DNA of 64,000 bases from Candidatus Aalborgicola danicus (GTDB lineage: Bacteria > Pseudomonadota > Gammaproteobacteria > Burkholderiales > Burkholderiaceae_C), in NCBI GenBank assembly GCA_016703945.1, contig JADJBC010000007.1:186001-250000 (forward strand), read 5' to 3'. The translations under genes were made by a program, and so were the position numbers. Within the stretch, counting starts at the first letter, position 1. Each line of letters starts with the position of its first letter. Shown piece after piece: positions 37,448-45,835 of this stretch. Under the pieces are notes generated by a model. That model was not told where the DNA came from. It did no database searches and saw only the letters and a list, made by a program, of their open reading frames with translations.

Positions 37448-38101
37448 TTATTGGCTTATTTTTGACTTTGTATTTGACGTACTTTCTCCGTTATATCTTC
37501 CAAATTTTTGCAGCCTCGTGACGAACAAAGCGCTAAAACCCTGATACAACACAAAAAATAGCACTACGAAAACCACGACTTTCACGACTGCGTTGGTTCC
37601 AGGGTCAGTAGAGAAAATTGCCTCCTTACAGTGCGGACACTTCGTGGCGGCACCTTGGATCTTCTCTTTGCAGTGAGGACACAATTTGATTGCTGGTTGA
37701 CTAACGTTCCGTTGCACTGGACTATTTGCAACAGTTACCCGTTTCGCTTTGCCAAAAACGATCCGCTGAAGCGCGTACTTTTCGGTACCGGGAACGAGGT
37801 GGCGCTGCGCATAATTGACTGCATCTGTCAGTTTTTCGTAGTGATATTCTTGATACGAATATCTCTCGCCGTCATAGGCAATTCCCAAATTTTCAATTGA
37901 ATGCCGCTGCTCCGGTGAAATGTTGGTCCAACTCGGCAGAACATCATCTTCAGTTGTCGGGGACTCGCCAGGTACATTGCCCTCTGCTATCGATATTGCG
38001 CTCGAAGTCTCGGGCAAATCTCGTTGACAGTAGCGGCATATGACTGCCTGTGCTTTGATGACTTCTGCGCAATACGGACATTGCTTTTCATTGGTTTCCA
38101 T
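37448..38101 (-). CDS. Membrane protein with two zinc ribbons
   Basis: The 217-residue protein begins METNEKQCPYCAEVIKAQAV with CPYC...CRYC, a first zinc ribbon. A middle region (SYQEYHYEKLTDAVNYAQRH) resembles a short domain seen in other zinc-ribbon bacterial proteins. A second ribbon has LCPHCKEKIQGAATKCPHCK. One C-terminal membrane segment (VVKVVVFVVLFFVLYQGFSA) follows. The ATG at 38101 is chosen because the first ribbon starts there; an open frame continues upstream. Function is unknown. Like its neighbour it is A+T-rich. Confidence 0.6.
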   Translation of the reverse strand: METNEKQCPYCAEVIKAQAVICRYCQRDLPETSSAISIAEGNVPGESPTTEDDVLPSWTNISPEQRHSIENLGIAYDGERYSYQEYHYEKLTDAVNYAQRHLVPGTEKYALQRIVFGKAKRVTVANSPVQRNVSQPAIKLCPHCKEKIQGAATKCPHCKEAIFSTDPGTNAVVKVVVFVVLFFVLYQGFSALFVTRLQKFGRYNGESTSNTKSKISQ

Positions 38102-38195
38102 CACTTTGCCCTTTTGTTGTCCACGGCCACAGTGTATTGTCCCACTGACCATGCTGGATTGAGAAGTTTCAAAAGCTGATCCGTGCGCCGAAGAA

Positions 38196-38320
38196 GGCAG
38201 ACAGGTACCTATTTGCTGGCTCTGGCGTGCGCGCATGGCGGCCAGTTGGCGACGTTTGATGCGCGTTTGGCCACTTCCGCCGTGCGAAATGGATCGGCCG
38301 GGCTGTGCGTTTTGAAATAG
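38196..38320 (+). pseudogene. PIN-domain toxin, C-terminal remnant
   Basis: In one frame the sequence reads RQTGTYLLALACAHGGQLAT then FDARLATSAVRNGSAGLCVL and K-stop. This is the end of a VapC-like PIN protein (pattern AYLLALA-AHGG-LATFD). No N-terminal half or antitoxin is visible upstream. It is a relic within the fragment-rich segment. Confidence 0.6.
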
Positions 38321-38425
38321 CTCGAATACATAGCGTCAACTATCGGAAGCGTTGCGCGAGGTGATTCGCAGTGGACAAGCTAACAGCTGAGTTTTACTTT
38401 CAGCTGGCAGCGCATTTACTCCCAA

Positions 38426-38475
38426 ATTGATAGCTGTCTACGTAGATTGAGCTGGAGCTGCAGCCCGATTTCTCT
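38426..38475 (+). repeat. Family-A repeat, diverged copy
   Basis: TTGATAGCTGTCTACGTAGA followed by GCTGGAGCTGCAGCCCGATT aligns with other family-A copies but has lost the CACGAGGGC core. It lies 35 bp before family-C copy 2, and the family-A/family-C adjacency repeats the arrangement at 35.1-35.3 kb. Confidence 0.4.
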
Positions 38476-38509
38476 CACAAACCCCGCCGCTGGCCTTGAC
38501 CTCGTCCCA

Positions 38510-38662
38510 AGGCGGGTGGCGTGGCAGGCGGGCGCAGGCCGCACTTGCGGTTGCCACAGAACAGGCGACCCCACCACCGTGTTAACGCAGCAACCGTGGT
38601 AAACCTTTTAAAGCCACCCGCGACGCGAGCCGGAGAACGCCTGCCACGTCGCCCGCCGCGCG
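38510..38662 (-). repeat. Family-C inverted-repeat element, copy 2
   Basis: Arms GCGGGTGGCGTGGCAGGCG and CGCCTGCCACGTCGCCCGC are imperfect inverted repeats about 105 bp apart. The reverse complement of the interior (with TCGCGTCGCGGGTGG, GCTGCGTTAAC and CTGTTCTGTGGCAACCGCA) aligns to copy 1. The arms differ in sequence from copy 1 but remain self-complementary. Confidence 0.6.
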
Positions 38663-38713
38663 CAGTCCTTGGTGCGCCACAAGACATTGCACCGCAAGGA
38701 GGTTCGCAATAGA

Positions 38714-39118
38714 TCAGGCCAACAACTTCACCAGCATCCAAATAAACAACCCCAGTTGAACGCTCCAGAACGTGGCCCGAACCAGCACATGCGCCTGGCC
38801 CACGCCGATCAAATGCACGGTCGACTGGCCAATGCGGGCGTAAAGCACGAATGGCGCCAGCGCGGCAATGCTCTCCAGGCGCCCCATGGCAGCCGCAGCC
38901 AGCACGATGACGGCGAACACCGGCAGATTCTCCAGGCAGTTGGCGTGGGCATCCTCCATGCGCTTGACCAGCGCCGCATCGTTGGCCGGTTTGGCCGAAC
39001 GGGGCCAGTTGTTGATGGGCGTACCGGTCACAAACCGCAGACCGCGGTACAGAAAAACACCCGCAACCAGGAGTACGGTCCAGGCTGCAAATCCGAGTAG
39101 CGCTTGTAGTGCCGTCAT
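38714..39118 (-). CDS. MAPEG family membrane protein
   Basis: The 134-residue protein has four hydrophobic segments and an N-terminal part MTALQALLGFAAWTVLLVAG. It also contains NNWPRSAKPANDAALVKRME and AHANCLENLPVFAVIVLAAA, the ExN-type motif region of MAPEG (microsomal glutathione transferase/eicosanoid) proteins. Bacterial MAPEG proteins are mostly uncharacterised. It is convergent with nothing nearby and divergent from the sulfite exporter gene 132 bp away. Confidence 0.82.
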   Translation of the reverse strand: MTALQALLGFAAWTVLLVAGVFLYRGLRFVTGTPINNWPRSAKPANDAALVKRMEDAHANCLENLPVFAVIVLAAAAMGRLESIAALAPFVLYARIGQSTVHLIGVGQAHVLVRATFWSVQLGLFIWMLVKLLA

Positions 39119-39250
39119 GTGATGGACATCAGAAAGTTGAAAACCGCACGGTAGCAGATCGATAGGCTTTCATTCCATATGCATTTGGAGAATATCGAAA
39201 TAGCGAAAAAATAGTTTTCAATATAACGAAGCCCACCTACAGTCGCCTCC

Positions 39251-40042
39251 ATGCATGAATTCGCATTTGTCCTTGCCGGTTTCGTTGTCGGCACCATCGT
39301 CGGTTTAACCGGCGTCGGTGGTGGCTCCCTGATGACGCCCATTTTGATCTTCTTCTTCGGCGTCAAGCCTTACCTGGCCGTCGGTACCGACCTGCTGTTC
39401 GCCGCGTTCACCAAGATGGGCGGCACCATCAAACTGGCGCGCTCCAAACATATCGACTGGCCAGTGGTGCTCAACCTGTCGGCCGGCAGCATTCCCGCGT
39501 CGCTGATCACGTTGTACCTGTTGCACAACATCGGCGCCACCAGCCCCCAGGTCCAAAAAATCATGACCACGGCACTAGGTCTGGCCTTGCTGCTGACCGC
39601 CGCCGCCACGCTGTACAAGGTGTTGCGTGGCAAGGTCACCCCCACCACGATTGCCAAAGGCCAGGAAGCCGCAGCCGCCCGCCCTCGCCACTGGAGCCTG
39701 CCGCTGCTGTTTGGCGCCGTCATTGGCACGCTGGTAACGCTAACCTCGGTGGGCGCGGGCGCCATCGGCGTCACCGTGTTGATGATTCTGTACCCCAAGC
39801 TGCCACTGTCTCGCATCGTGGCGGCGGACATTGCCTATGCCGTGCCGTTGACACTGGTCGCAGGGTTTGGCCATGCCTCACTGGGCTCGGTGGACTGGCC
39901 CATGCTGGCCAGCCTGCTGGCCGGCTCGCTGCCCGGCATCTGGGTCGGCTCGCACCTGATGCACAAGACCCCGGAACGGGTCATCCGCTCCCTGCTCTCC
40001 GTATTGCTGGCCTATGCCGGTCTCAAGCTTATTTCTCTCTGA
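39251..40042 (+). CDS. TauE/SafE family sulfite exporter-like membrane protein
   Basis: The 263-residue protein has about seven to eight hydrophobic segments and two pseudo-repeats: VVGTIVGLTGVGGGSLMTPI near the start and IGTLVTLTSVGAGAIGVTVL in the second half. It is a TauE/SafE (DUF81) transporter. These export or import sulfite, sulfoacetate or similar anions. It is one base upstream of cysI, so a sulfur role is strongly supported. An A+T-rich region at 39180-39230 precedes it and is where a CysB-type activator would be expected to bind. Confidence 0.88.
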   Translation: MHEFAFVLAGFVVGTIVGLTGVGGGSLMTPILIFFFGVKPYLAVGTDLLFAAFTKMGGTIKLARSKHIDWPVVLNLSAGSIPASLITLYLLHNIGATSPQVQKIMTTALGLALLLTAAATLYKVLRGKVTPTTIAKGQEAAAARPRHWSLPLLFGAVIGTLVTLTSVGAGAIGVTVLMILYPKLPLSRIVAADIAYAVPLTLVAGFGHASLGSVDWPMLASLLAGSLPGIWVGSHLMHKTPERVIRSLLSVLLAYAGLKLISL

Positions 40043-40043
40043 T

Positions 40044-41861
40044 ATGTACCAATACACCGACTTCGACCGCCAGTTCATCCAAAGCCGCGCCGCCCAGCAC
40101 CGCGACCAGTTGGAGCGCAACCTGGCCGGCACCCTGAGCGACGACGAGTTCCGCCCGCTGCGCCTGCAAAACGGCTGGTATATCCAACGCCATGCGCCCA
40201 TGCTGCGCGTAGCGGTGCCCTATGGCGAACTGTCAACCAGGCAACTGCGTGTGCTGGCCAAAATTGCCCGCGAATACGATCAGCCCAGCAAACAGGTGTT
40301 TGACACCGCCATCGGCACCCAGGCCACCTGGGGCACCACGCACCTGCCCATCGGATATGGCCACTTCACGACCCGCCAGAACGTGCAGTTCAACTGGATT
40401 GCCCTGAAAGACAGCGCCGACGTTATGGACCTGCTGGCCACAGTCGACATGCACGGCATCCAGACCAGCGGCAACTGCATCCGCAACATCACCAGCGACG
40501 AGCTGGCCGGCGTGGCCCCGGACGAGATTGCCGACCCCCGCCCGTTCGCCGAAATCATGCGCCAGTGGAGCACGCTGCACCCCGAGTTTGCCTTTCTGCC
40601 GCGCAAGTTCAAGATCGCCATCACCGGCGCCACCGAAGACCGCGCCGCAACAGCCTGGCACGACGTCGGCCTGCATCTGATCAGGAATGAAGCTGGCGAA
40701 CTCGGCTTCAAGGTGCTGGTGGGCGGTGGCATGGGCCGCACACCGGTGATCGGGACCACCATCCGCGAGTTCCTGCCTTGGAACCAGATCATGAATTTTC
40801 TGGAAGCCGTGGTGCGCGTCTACAACCGCTGGGGCCGCCGCGACAACGCCTACAAGGCGCGCATCAAGATTCTGGTCAAGGCCGAGGGCCAGCGCTACAT
40901 CGACGAGGTGGAGGCCGAGTACCAGCAGATCATCACCGTGGACGGCGCACCGCACACCATCACGCAGGCCGAACTGGACCGTGTCTCTGCATCATTTGTG
41001 CCGCCAGCCCTCGTGAAACGTGCGCAAACCGCTACTAAAACAGTAGCAGTTCCAGCGGACCGCCAGGCTGACTATGCGCGCTGGTTGAAGCAAAACGTAG
41101 CCACGCACCAGAACCCGTCCCTGCGCGCCGTCACGCTGTCGTTCAAGCGCCTGGGCCAGGCGCCTGGCGATGCGGACGCCGACCAGATCGACACTGCCGC
41201 CGACCTGGCCGAGGAGTTTTCGGCCGGTGAAGTGCGCGTCACGCACGACCAGAATCTGTTGCTGCCCTGGGTGCATGTTGACGACCTGCCCGCCCTGTGG
41301 ATTGCTGCCAGCCACGCCGGCCTGGCGCGCTCCAACATCCGCCTGCTGACCGACATGATTGCTTGCCCCGGCGGCGATTTCTGCGCGCTGGCCAATGCGC
41401 GCTCCATCCCGATTGCAGCCAGCATCACCGAACGCTACCAGGACATGGACGAGCTGCACGACTTGGGCGAGATCGACCTGCACATCAGCGGCTGCATCAA
41501 CTCCTGCGGCCACCACCACAGCGGCCACATTGGCGTGTTGGGCGTGGACAAGGACGGACGGGAGTGGTACCAGATCTCGTTGGGTGGTTCTGATGGATCC
41601 AGGTTGAGCGGCACGCCGGTACCCGGCAAAGTCGTGGGTCCATCGTTCAGTGCCTCCGAAGTGCCGGGCGTCATCGAAGCCGTGCTGGACAGCTACCGCC
41701 AGACCCGCAACGGCCGCGAGACCTTTATCGACACGTTCAAACGCGTGGGCTTTGACACCTTCAAAGCAGCCGCCAACTCGGCCCGCCTGAGCGACAAACA
41801 CGAAGAGCTGCATACGCTCCCCAAACACACCGGCTTTGCCAAGGACAAACAAGAAGCCTGA
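40044..41861 (+). CDS. cysI: Sulfite reductase hemoprotein (nitrite/sulfite reductase family)
   Basis: The 605-residue enzyme reduces sulfite to sulfide using siroheme and a 4Fe-4S cluster. Cluster ligands are visible as ACPGGDFCALA near residue 441 and GCINSCGHHHSG near residue 484. Two ferredoxin-like half domains (NGWYIQRHAPMLRVAVPYGE; LLLPWVHVDDLPALW) and two siroheme-binding parts follow the family plan. The start at 40044 follows the exporter stop by one base. A family-A repeat lies in frame at about residues 320-336 (VPPALVKRAQTATKTVAVPA), a linker between the two halves. FdxA and its reductase downstream may supply electrons, by inference. Confidence 0.92.
   Translation: MYQYTDFDRQFIQSRAAQHRDQLERNLAGTLSDDEFRPLRLQNGWYIQRHAPMLRVAVPYGELSTRQLRVLAKIAREYDQPSKQVFDTAIGTQATWGTTHLPIGYGHFTTRQNVQFNWIALKDSADVMDLLATVDMHGIQTSGNCIRNITSDELAGVAPDEIADPRPFAEIMRQWSTLHPEFAFLPRKFKIAITGATEDRAATAWHDVGLHLIRNEAGELGFKVLVGGGMGRTPVIGTTIREFLPWNQIMNFLEAVVRVYNRWGRRDNAYKARIKILVKAEGQRYIDEVEAEYQQIITVDGAPHTITQAELDRVSASFVPPALVKRAQTATKTVAVPADRQADYARWLKQNVATHQNPSLRAVTLSFKRLGQAPGDADADQIDTAADLAEEFSAGEVRVTHDQNLLLPWVHVDDLPALWIAASHAGLARSNIRLLTDMIACPGGDFCALANARSIPIAASITERYQDMDELHDLGEIDLHISGCINSCGHHHSGHIGVLGVDKDGREWYQISLGGSDGSRLSGTPVPGKVVGPSFSASEVPGVIEAVLDSYRQTRNGRETFIDTFKRVGFDTFKAAANSARLSDKHEELHTLPKHTGFAKDKQEA
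41003..41052 (-). repeat. Family-A repeat inside cysI
   Basis: On the minus strand it reads ACTGCTACTGTTTTAGTAGC then GGTTTGCGCACGTTTCACGA and GGGCTGGCGGC. The TGCGCACGTTTCACGAGGGC core matches the other copies. It is in frame and falls between the two conserved halves of the enzyme. Confidence 0.6.
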
Positions 41862-41926
41862 GACCTTGGGGTCAGACCACTTTGCGCAGCAAATGTGCTC
41901 TGACCCCGACTGACTATTGGATTACT

Positions 41927-42364
41927 ATGAAATTAATAGCTACAACCGACCATTCCACGAGGGCTAACGGCCTAAATGTCTTGGAACTTTCCAACGATGT
42001 GGACCCCCGCACGGTGTCGCTGGATGGCGTCGACCGCATTGACCTGGCATTCCCCAAGTTCACCGACGGCCGCGCCTACAGCCAGGCCTTCCTGCTGCAC
42101 CGCCGCCTGGGTTTTACGGGTGAGATTCGCGCCACCGGCGATGTGCTGGTCGACCAACTGGCGCAAATGCAGCGCAGCGGATTTACGTCAGCGGTGCTGC
42201 GCGAGGGCCAGGACATGGGCGTGGCACTGACCCAGTTGGCCCGCTACAGGGACTTTTACCAGGGCGACGCCGTGACCGTGACACCACTTTTTGTGCGCCA
42301 TCCGGTGGCAGCGCCCGCCCCAGTTCCACCTGCAGAATTTTCCGACGCCGGAGCCTACGTATGA
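41927..42364 (+). CDS. DUF934 family protein of the sulfate assimilation cluster
   Basis: The 145-residue protein contains VDRIDLAFPKFTDGRAYSQA and LRRLGF-like HRRLGFTGEIRATGDVLVDQ, the DUF934 signature. Its gene is regularly placed between cysI and cysH in beta- and gammaproteobacteria, and it is thought to assist sulfite reduction; the mechanism is not established. The ATG at 41927 sits inside a family-A repeat that encodes the first about 17 residues (MKLIATTDHSTRANGLNVLE). The stop overlaps the cysH start. Confidence 0.88.
   Translation: MKLIATTDHSTRANGLNVLELSNDVDPRTVSLDGVDRIDLAFPKFTDGRAYSQAFLLHRRLGFTGEIRATGDVLVDQLAQMQRSGFTSAVLREGQDMGVALTQLARYRDFYQGDAVTVTPLFVRHPVAAPAPVPPAEFSDAGAYV
41930..41980 (+). 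repeat. Family-A repeat forming the 5' end of the DUF934 gene
   Basis: TAATAGCTACAACCGACCAT followed by TCCACGAGGGCTAACGGCCT matches the copy at the start of cysN (44437-44487) closely. The repeat begins just after the ATG and is read as the N-terminal peptide. Confidence 0.65.
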
Positions 42365-43176
42365 GCGCCATCGACCTGCACGCCCGTCCCTCCAAGGACT
42401 TCGCCGCCAAGCTGGCCGAGACCACGGCACTGCTGGTACAAGCCGCTGCCGACTACGCGCCCGGCGAAATCACCCAAGCCTCCAGCCTGGGCGCCGAAGA
42501 CGTGGTCATCAGCCACATCATCAACAGCCACCTGCTCGACATCGGCATCTTCGTGCTGGAAACCGGCCGCTTGCACAAGGAAACCCTGGCGCTGCTGGAC
42601 CAGTTCAAGGCCACGTCCCGCGCGCCGGTCACGGTCTACACCCCGGTCAACGAGTCCGTGGTGCAGTTCGTGGCGCGCGAAGGCAAGGACGCCATGTACA
42701 AGAGCATTGAGCTGCGCAAGGCCTGCTGCGGCATCCGCAAGATGGAGCCCCTGGGCCGCGCGCTGGATGGCAAAAAGGCCTGGATCAGCGGCCTGCGCCG
42801 TGAGCAGAGCGGTGCCCGTGCCGATGTGCCCTTGGTGGACACCTCCGAGCCCCGCACCAAACTCAACCCCCTGGCCAACTGGACCTGGGGCGACGTCTGG
42901 CACTACATTGCCGAAAACGGCGTTGCCTACAACCCGTTGCACGACACGTTTTTCCCCAGCATTGGCTGCGAGCCCTGCACGCGCGCCATCAGCCTGGGTG
43001 AAGACTTCCGCTCCGGCCGCTGGTGGTGGGAAGACGAGAGTGCGAAGGAATGCGGATTGCACGTCAAGCAGCATTCCGACCCCGATGGGGACGTTTCGCC
43101 CCGCAGCACATTGCGCACCATCGCTTCAGCGCAGGCTAGCCAAACTGAAGCCGCCCTTTCGAAAGCCCCCGCATGA
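42361..43176 (+). CDS. cysH: Adenylylsulfate (APS) reductase, CysH type
   Basis: The 271-residue enzyme reduces APS (or PAPS) to sulfite. The cysteine pairs CC at residues 122-123 (KACCGIRKM) and C203/C206 (GCEPCTRAI) are the 4Fe-4S ligands of APS reductases, absent from PAPS-only enzymes. The catalytic cysteine is in AKECGLH near residue 231. The PP-loop region SSLGAEDVV is present. It overlaps the DUF934 stop and the cysD start (ATGA both sides). Confidence 0.93.
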   Translation: MSAIDLHARPSKDFAAKLAETTALLVQAAADYAPGEITQASSLGAEDVVISHIINSHLLDIGIFVLETGRLHKETLALLDQFKATSRAPVTVYTPVNESVVQFVAREGKDAMYKSIELRKACCGIRKMEPLGRALDGKKAWISGLRREQSGARADVPLVDTSEPRTKLNPLANWTWGDVWHYIAENGVAYNPLHDTFFPSIGCEPCTRAISLGEDFRSGRWWWEDESAKECGLHVKQHSDPDGDVSPRSTLRTIASAQASQTEAALSKAPA

Positions 43177-44105
43177 ACGCCATGACCGAACCCACCCACT
43201 TTGAGCGCCTCTCCAACCAGCACCTCGACGCGTTGGAAGAGGAAACCATCTTCATCCTGCGCGAAGTCGCCGCCGCGTTTGAGCGCCCCACCCTGCTGTT
43301 CTCGGGCGGCAAGGACTCGCTGGTCATGCTCAAGTGCGCTGAAAAGGCCTTTGGCGTGGGCCGCATCCCCTACCCGCTGCTGATGATCGACACCGGCCAC
43401 AACTTCCATGAGGTGACCGATTTCCGCGACTTCCGCGCCAAGGAACTGGGTGCCGAGCTGATCGTGCGCAGCGTCGAGGATTCGATGAAACGCGGCACCG
43501 TGCGCCTGGCCCACCCGGGTGAATCGCGCAACGTGCACCAGTCGGTGACGCTGCTGGAGGCGATTGATGAGTTCCGCTTTGACGCGCTGATCGGCGGCGC
43601 CCGCCGCGACGAGGAAAAGGCCCGCGCCAAGGAGCGCATCTTCAGCCACCGCGACAGCTTCGGCCAGTGGCAGCCCAAGGCCCAGCGCCCCGAGCTGTGG
43701 ACGCTGTTCAACACCCGCCTGCAACCCGGCGAGCACTTCCGCGTGTTCCCCATCAGCAACTGGACCGAGCTGGACGTGTGGCAGTACATCGAGCGTGAAC
43801 AGATCGCCCTTCCCAGCCTTTACTACACGCACAAACGTGACGTGGTCGAGCGCAAGGGATTGCTGGTGCCGGTGACGGACCTGACCCCGGCCAAGGACGG
43901 CGAAAAAATCGAGAGCCGCGATGTGCGTTTCCGCACCGTGGGTGACATCACCTGCACCTGCCCGGTAGAAAGCCTGGCTGCCACCGCTGCCGACATCGTG
44001 GTCGAAACGCTGGCCGCTGATGTGAGCGAGCGCGGGGCCACCCGCATGGACGACAAAACCTCTGAGGCTTCGATGGAGAAGCGCAAGAAAGACGGGTATT
44101 TTTAG
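43173..44105 (+). CDS. cysD: Sulfate adenylyltransferase subunit 2
   Basis: The 310-residue catalytic subunit of ATP sulfurylase has PP-loop LLFSGGKDSLVMLKCAEKAF. It also has LLMIDTGHNFHEVTDFRD, GGARRDEEKARAKERIFSHR and PISNWTELDVWQYIERE, all conserved in CysD. It activates sulfate to APS with CysN. The start overlaps the cysH stop. A 318-bp non-coding gap with two hairpins separates it from cysN, which is unusual since cysD and cysN normally abut. Confidence 0.95.
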   Translation: MNAMTEPTHFERLSNQHLDALEEETIFILREVAAAFERPTLLFSGGKDSLVMLKCAEKAFGVGRIPYPLLMIDTGHNFHEVTDFRDFRAKELGAELIVRSVEDSMKRGTVRLAHPGESRNVHQSVTLLEAIDEFRFDALIGGARRDEEKARAKERIFSHRDSFGQWQPKAQRPELWTLFNTRLQPGEHFRVFPISNWTELDVWQYIEREQIALPSLYYTHKRDVVERKGLLVPVTDLTPAKDGEKIESRDVRFRTVGDITCTCPVESLAATAADIVVETLAADVSERGATRMDDKTSEASMEKRKKDGYF

Positions 44106-44152
44106 GTGTGCGCCTTGGCTTCTACCTTTGGCATTAGCCTTTGCATTACCCG

Positions 44153-44387
44153 CCAGGCAAAGCCTGTGGGCGGCCGCCTCATGCTGGAGTACCAGAAATC
44201 GGTGGCCGCCCACAGGATTCGCCTGGCTAGACGCCTTAAGCCATCCAACACACGCTGCAAGATTGTGAGAGGGATGTTAGATCTTCAAAACCCCATGCGC
44301 GCTGATAACCGTCATTGCGCAGCGGGTGATTGGGCTTTCCGCCGATTTCTGGTACCCCAGTATGAGGCGGAAAGCCCAACCGCCCGC
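44153..44387. repeat. Two hairpins with inverted conserved loops between cysD and cysN
   Basis: Hairpin 1 has arms 44153-44175 and 44204-44226 (GGGCGGCC / GGCCGCCC, with CCAGGC / GCCTGG outside). Hairpin 2 has arms 44322-44343 and 44366-44387 (GGGCTTTCCGCC / GGCGGAAAGCCC). The loop of hairpin 1 (CATGCTGGAGTACCAGAAAT) is the reverse complement of the loop of hairpin 2 (ATTTCTGGTACCCCAGTATG), apart from two changes. The arms differ but stay paired. This is a REP/BIME-like pair. Confidence 0.7.
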
Positions 44388-44423
44388 TCCGCCACCAACA
44401 CTTTTAGCCCTCAAGAGTACTCC

Positions 44424-45794
44424 ATGAACGCTACAACTTCTATAGCTGCTAACGCACATTCCACGTGGGCTAGCGGCCTAAATTGCACTGAAACTGACAC
44501 CCAAAGCGCCCTGCGCTTCATCACCTGCGGCTCCGTCGACGATGGCAAGAGCACGCTGATTGGCCGACTGCTGGTCGACAGCCGCTCGGTGATGCTGGAC
44601 CAGTTGGCCAACGTCTCCAAGAGCGGCGAGGCCGACCTGGCGTTGTTCACCGACGGCTTGAGCGCCGAGCGCGAACAAGGCATCACCATCGACGTGGCCT
44701 ACCGCTACTTTGCCACCCCGACCCGCAAGTTCATCATTGGCGATGCGCCCGGCCACGTGCAGTACACCCGCAACATGGTGACCGCTGCCAGCAGCGCCCA
44801 TGCCGCCGTGGTGCTGGTGGATGCCACCAAGCTTAAATGGCAAGACGCGGGCGTCTTGGAACTGCTACCCCAGACCCGCCGCCACTCGCTGTTGGTGAAT
44901 CTGCTGCGCGTGCCCAGCATCGTGTTTGCGGTCAATAAGCTTGACGCGCTGGAAAGCGCCGACAAGCCCGAGACCGCCGGCAACGCCGCCAAGGCTTTTG
45001 CCAAGATCCGCGAGGCGCTGCAACTATTTGCCGAACATGCCGGCATTACCGTCACCGCCATCGTGCCCATTTCTGCCCTGAAAGGCGACAACGTCGTACA
45101 AGCCACGCCCAACTGGTGCGGCTACACCGGCCCCAGTTTGTTGGCGCTGTTGGAGCAGTTGCCCGTTACCGCGGCCGAAACCGAAGTGCCTTTTGCCTTC
45201 CCGGTGCAGTGGGTGGAAAAATTCTCGTCGTCCAGCGACACCAGCCAGGGCCGCCGCGTGTTCTGGGGCCGTGTGGCCACCGGTGCCGTGCAGCCGGGTG
45301 ACACCATTTCTGTGTTGCCCAGCGGCCAGACTGCCAAGGTCGCCCAGGTGCTGAACCACGCCCGTGTGCCCAGGCATGTGGGCGCGGGCCACGGCGCCGG
45401 CATTGTGCTGGACCGCGAAGTGGACGTGTCGCGTGGCGACTGGCTGCTGGCCTCCAATGACGCCCCCAGCCACTTTGAGACCACCCGTGAGATCAAGGCT
45501 ACCGTGGCCTGGATGGACGACGAACCGCTGGTTGCGGGGCGCGTCTACTGGGCGCTGCATGGCCATCGCTGGATCAAGGCCCGGGTCAAGCGCATCGTCC
45601 ACAGCCTGGACATCAACACGCTGGAGGAGCACGATGCAACGCAGATCGAGCCCAACGCCATCGGCCACATCGAGCTGACCCTGCAGGAGCCGATTGCCGC
45701 CTTGCCCTACAGCCAGTCGCGCATCCTGGGTGCGCTGATCCTGGTCGATACCGCCAGCCACAAGACCTCTGGGGCGCTGCTGTTAAACCAATAA
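44424..45794 (+). CDS. cysN: Sulfate adenylyltransferase subunit 1 (GTPase)
   Basis: The 456-residue EF-Tu-like GTPase drives sulfate activation by CysD. Motifs are GSVDDGKSTLIGRLLVD (P-loop), EREQGITIDVAYRYF, GDAPGHVQYTRNM (DxPG) and AVNKLDAL (NKxD). There is no fused APS kinase domain, in line with the APS reductase route. The ATG at 44424 follows a weak AAGAG site. The first about 21 residues (MNATTSIAANAHSTWASGLN) come from a family-A repeat, and the conserved protein begins at about TQSALRFITCG. A longer open frame back to 44106 only translates the hairpins and is rejected. Confidence 0.93.
   Translation: MNATTSIAANAHSTWASGLNCTETDTQSALRFITCGSVDDGKSTLIGRLLVDSRSVMLDQLANVSKSGEADLALFTDGLSAEREQGITIDVAYRYFATPTRKFIIGDAPGHVQYTRNMVTAASSAHAAVVLVDATKLKWQDAGVLELLPQTRRHSLLVNLLRVPSIVFAVNKLDALESADKPETAGNAAKAFAKIREALQLFAEHAGITVTAIVPISALKGDNVVQATPNWCGYTGPSLLALLEQLPVTAAETEVPFAFPVQWVEKFSSSSDTSQGRRVFWGRVATGAVQPGDTISVLPSGQTAKVAQVLNHARVPRHVGAGHGAGIVLDREVDVSRGDWLLASNDAPSHFETTREIKATVAWMDDEPLVAGRVYWALHGHRWIKARVKRIVHSLDINTLEEHDATQIEPNAIGHIELTLQEPIAALPYSQSRILGALILVDTASHKTSGALLLNQ
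44437..44487 (+). repeat. Family-A repeat forming the 5' end of cysN
   Basis: TATAGCTGCTAACGCACATT followed by CCACGTGGGCTAGCGGCCTA and AATTG is nearly the same as the copy at 41930-41980. It encodes the N-terminal tail of CysN. Confidence 0.65.
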
Positions 45795-45835
45795 AGACCC
45801 TTCTGCCGTACCGCCGTGACAGGCTCCGTAAGCAA

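Noticed and set aside
44106..44423. In-frame 5' extension of cysN back to 44106
   Set aside because: It only translates the twin hairpins between cysD and cysN. CysN family similarity starts after 44424, and no ribosome-binding site fits the upstream start.
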